Notes under the pieces: generated by a model | Database searches by the model: none | What the model saw: only the letters and a program-made list of their open reading frames with translations | Told to the model about the DNA's origin: nothing | In this document: positions 21,672 to 22,031 of the stretch, one piece after another | Layout of the letters: each line of letters starts with the position of its first letter | How positions within the stretch are numbered: the stretch's first letter is position 1 | Position numbers and translations under genes: made by a program | Assembly: GCA_029266795.1 (NCBI GenBank) | Contig: JAQSWE010000005.1 | Location: 7,694-29,724, forward strand | DNA length: 22,031 bases | From: Alphaproteobacteria bacterium | GTDB lineage: Bacteria; Pseudomonadota; Alphaproteobacteria; Micavibrionales; UBA2020 | Direction: 5' to 3'

Positions 21672-22031
21672 ATCGCACCCGCGCGGAATTTCTGTATTGG
21701 TCGCGCACCGCGCCGCAAGAGGGGCTATACCTCGGACAGCTGGCATGGGAGTTCCTGCGCCGTAATAACGAATACCGTGATCTCGTCGCTCCCTACGTTG
21801 CGGCCGCGCCGCGCGCCGTGGTTCTAAAGGAAATCAGCGCAGCTGATCGGGAGCGCGTCAGATCTTTTGGGCTTGCCGCTGCCGTCAACCCTTCGTGTCC
21901 TGGGTGGGCGTTCTGGCCGCTGTACTGGCATCCGGACAAAGTGCCGATGATGGCGACATTTAAGCAGATCTTGCCGCCTGTCGAGACACCGAAACCGGCA
22001 AAGGAAATTTTTTATTATCGTCCGCAACTCC
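21668..22031 (+). CDS. DUF6499-like protein, 5' part (runs off window)
   Basis: GTG at 21668 overlaps the previous stop (GTGA) and the frame stays open to the end (121 codons). The product has LGQLAWEFLRRNNEYRDLVA near residue 25, then FGLAAAVNPSCPGWAFWPLY, then WHPDKVPMMATF. This W-EFLRRN-EYR...FGL...FWRP-type layout is that of the N-terminal DUF6499 part of proteins which in rhizobial integrative elements continue with DUF2285 and act as excision activators (FseA type). The rest of the gene is not in the window, so a fused DUF2285 cannot be seen. The assignment is from memory of the family. Confidence 0.55.
   Translation, partial: MNRTRAEFLYWSRTAPQEGLYLGQLAWEFLRRNNEYRDLVAPYVAAAPRAVVLKEISAADRERVRSFGLAAAVNPSCPGWAFWPLYWHPDKVPMMATFKQILPPVETPKPAKEIFYYRPQL

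Larger units (their letters stand above)
16224..22031. mobile_element. Integrated element at the tRNA-Pro 3' end (left end, incomplete)
   Basis: The left boundary is in the tRNA 3' end (16224-16235), where a large serine recombinase gene ends. Recombinase, HEPN-motif, phage DUF6441-like, ribbon-helix-helix-like and DUF6499-like genes follow, plus repeat-rich non-coding DNA, unlike the housekeeping genes to the left. Gene spacing and base use also change. The right end is beyond the window, so it may be a prophage, an integrative conjugative element or a mosaic. No second copy of the tRNA 3' end is present here. Confidence 0.7.

Overview
The window reads as chromosome of an alphaproteobacterium (GC-rich, dense short operons) with the left end of an integrated mobile element at its right side. 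The evidence for the class is the gene order bamE(-) / DUF177 / rpmF / plsX / fabH / ihfA / merR, a zinc-free type ribosomal protein L32, a K+-independent type H+-pyrophosphatase and a tRNA-Pro(GGG). The genus cannot be fixed from sequence alone. A Micavibrio- or Rhodospirillales-like lineage is a guess.

Left part (1-5641): the 3' end of an AsmA-like gene, several small unrecognised genes separated by strong GNRA-loop terminators, a minus-strand gene made of two copies of a phage Ea22/Ead-like module, and the large membrane proton pump gene hppA, whose ribosome binding site lies in a long inverted repeat.

Middle (5680-9389): two coupled paralogous ankyrin-repeat genes, a MarR repressor divergent from an ABC-2 type export system (ATPase plus permease, overlapping), and the outer-membrane assembly lipoprotein bamE.

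Lipid/ribosome cluster (9514-15337): DUF177 (YceD), a single-domain response regulator, an exported HELRH metallopeptidase-like protein, rpmF, plsX and fabH (start of fatty acid and phospholipid synthesis), ihfA and a MerR-family gene. The MerR gene is interrupted by an in-frame TAA exactly where the family has a glutamate, and the downstream sequence is intact in the same frame. A REP-like palindrome pair follows.

Right part (16159-22031): tRNA-Pro(GGG) is the apparent attachment site. A large serine recombinase gene converges on it and its last three codons and stop lie inside the tRNA 3' end. Behind it come a gene with a HEPN RNase-type motif, a small gene, a phage DUF6441-type gene, about 1 kb of repeat-rich, locally AT-rich non-coding DNA, an unknown gene, and a divergent operon of a ribbon-helix-helix-like protein, an unknown protein and the start of a DUF6499-like protein related to excision activators of integrative elements. 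The element runs off the right end, so its other boundary and most of its content are not visible.
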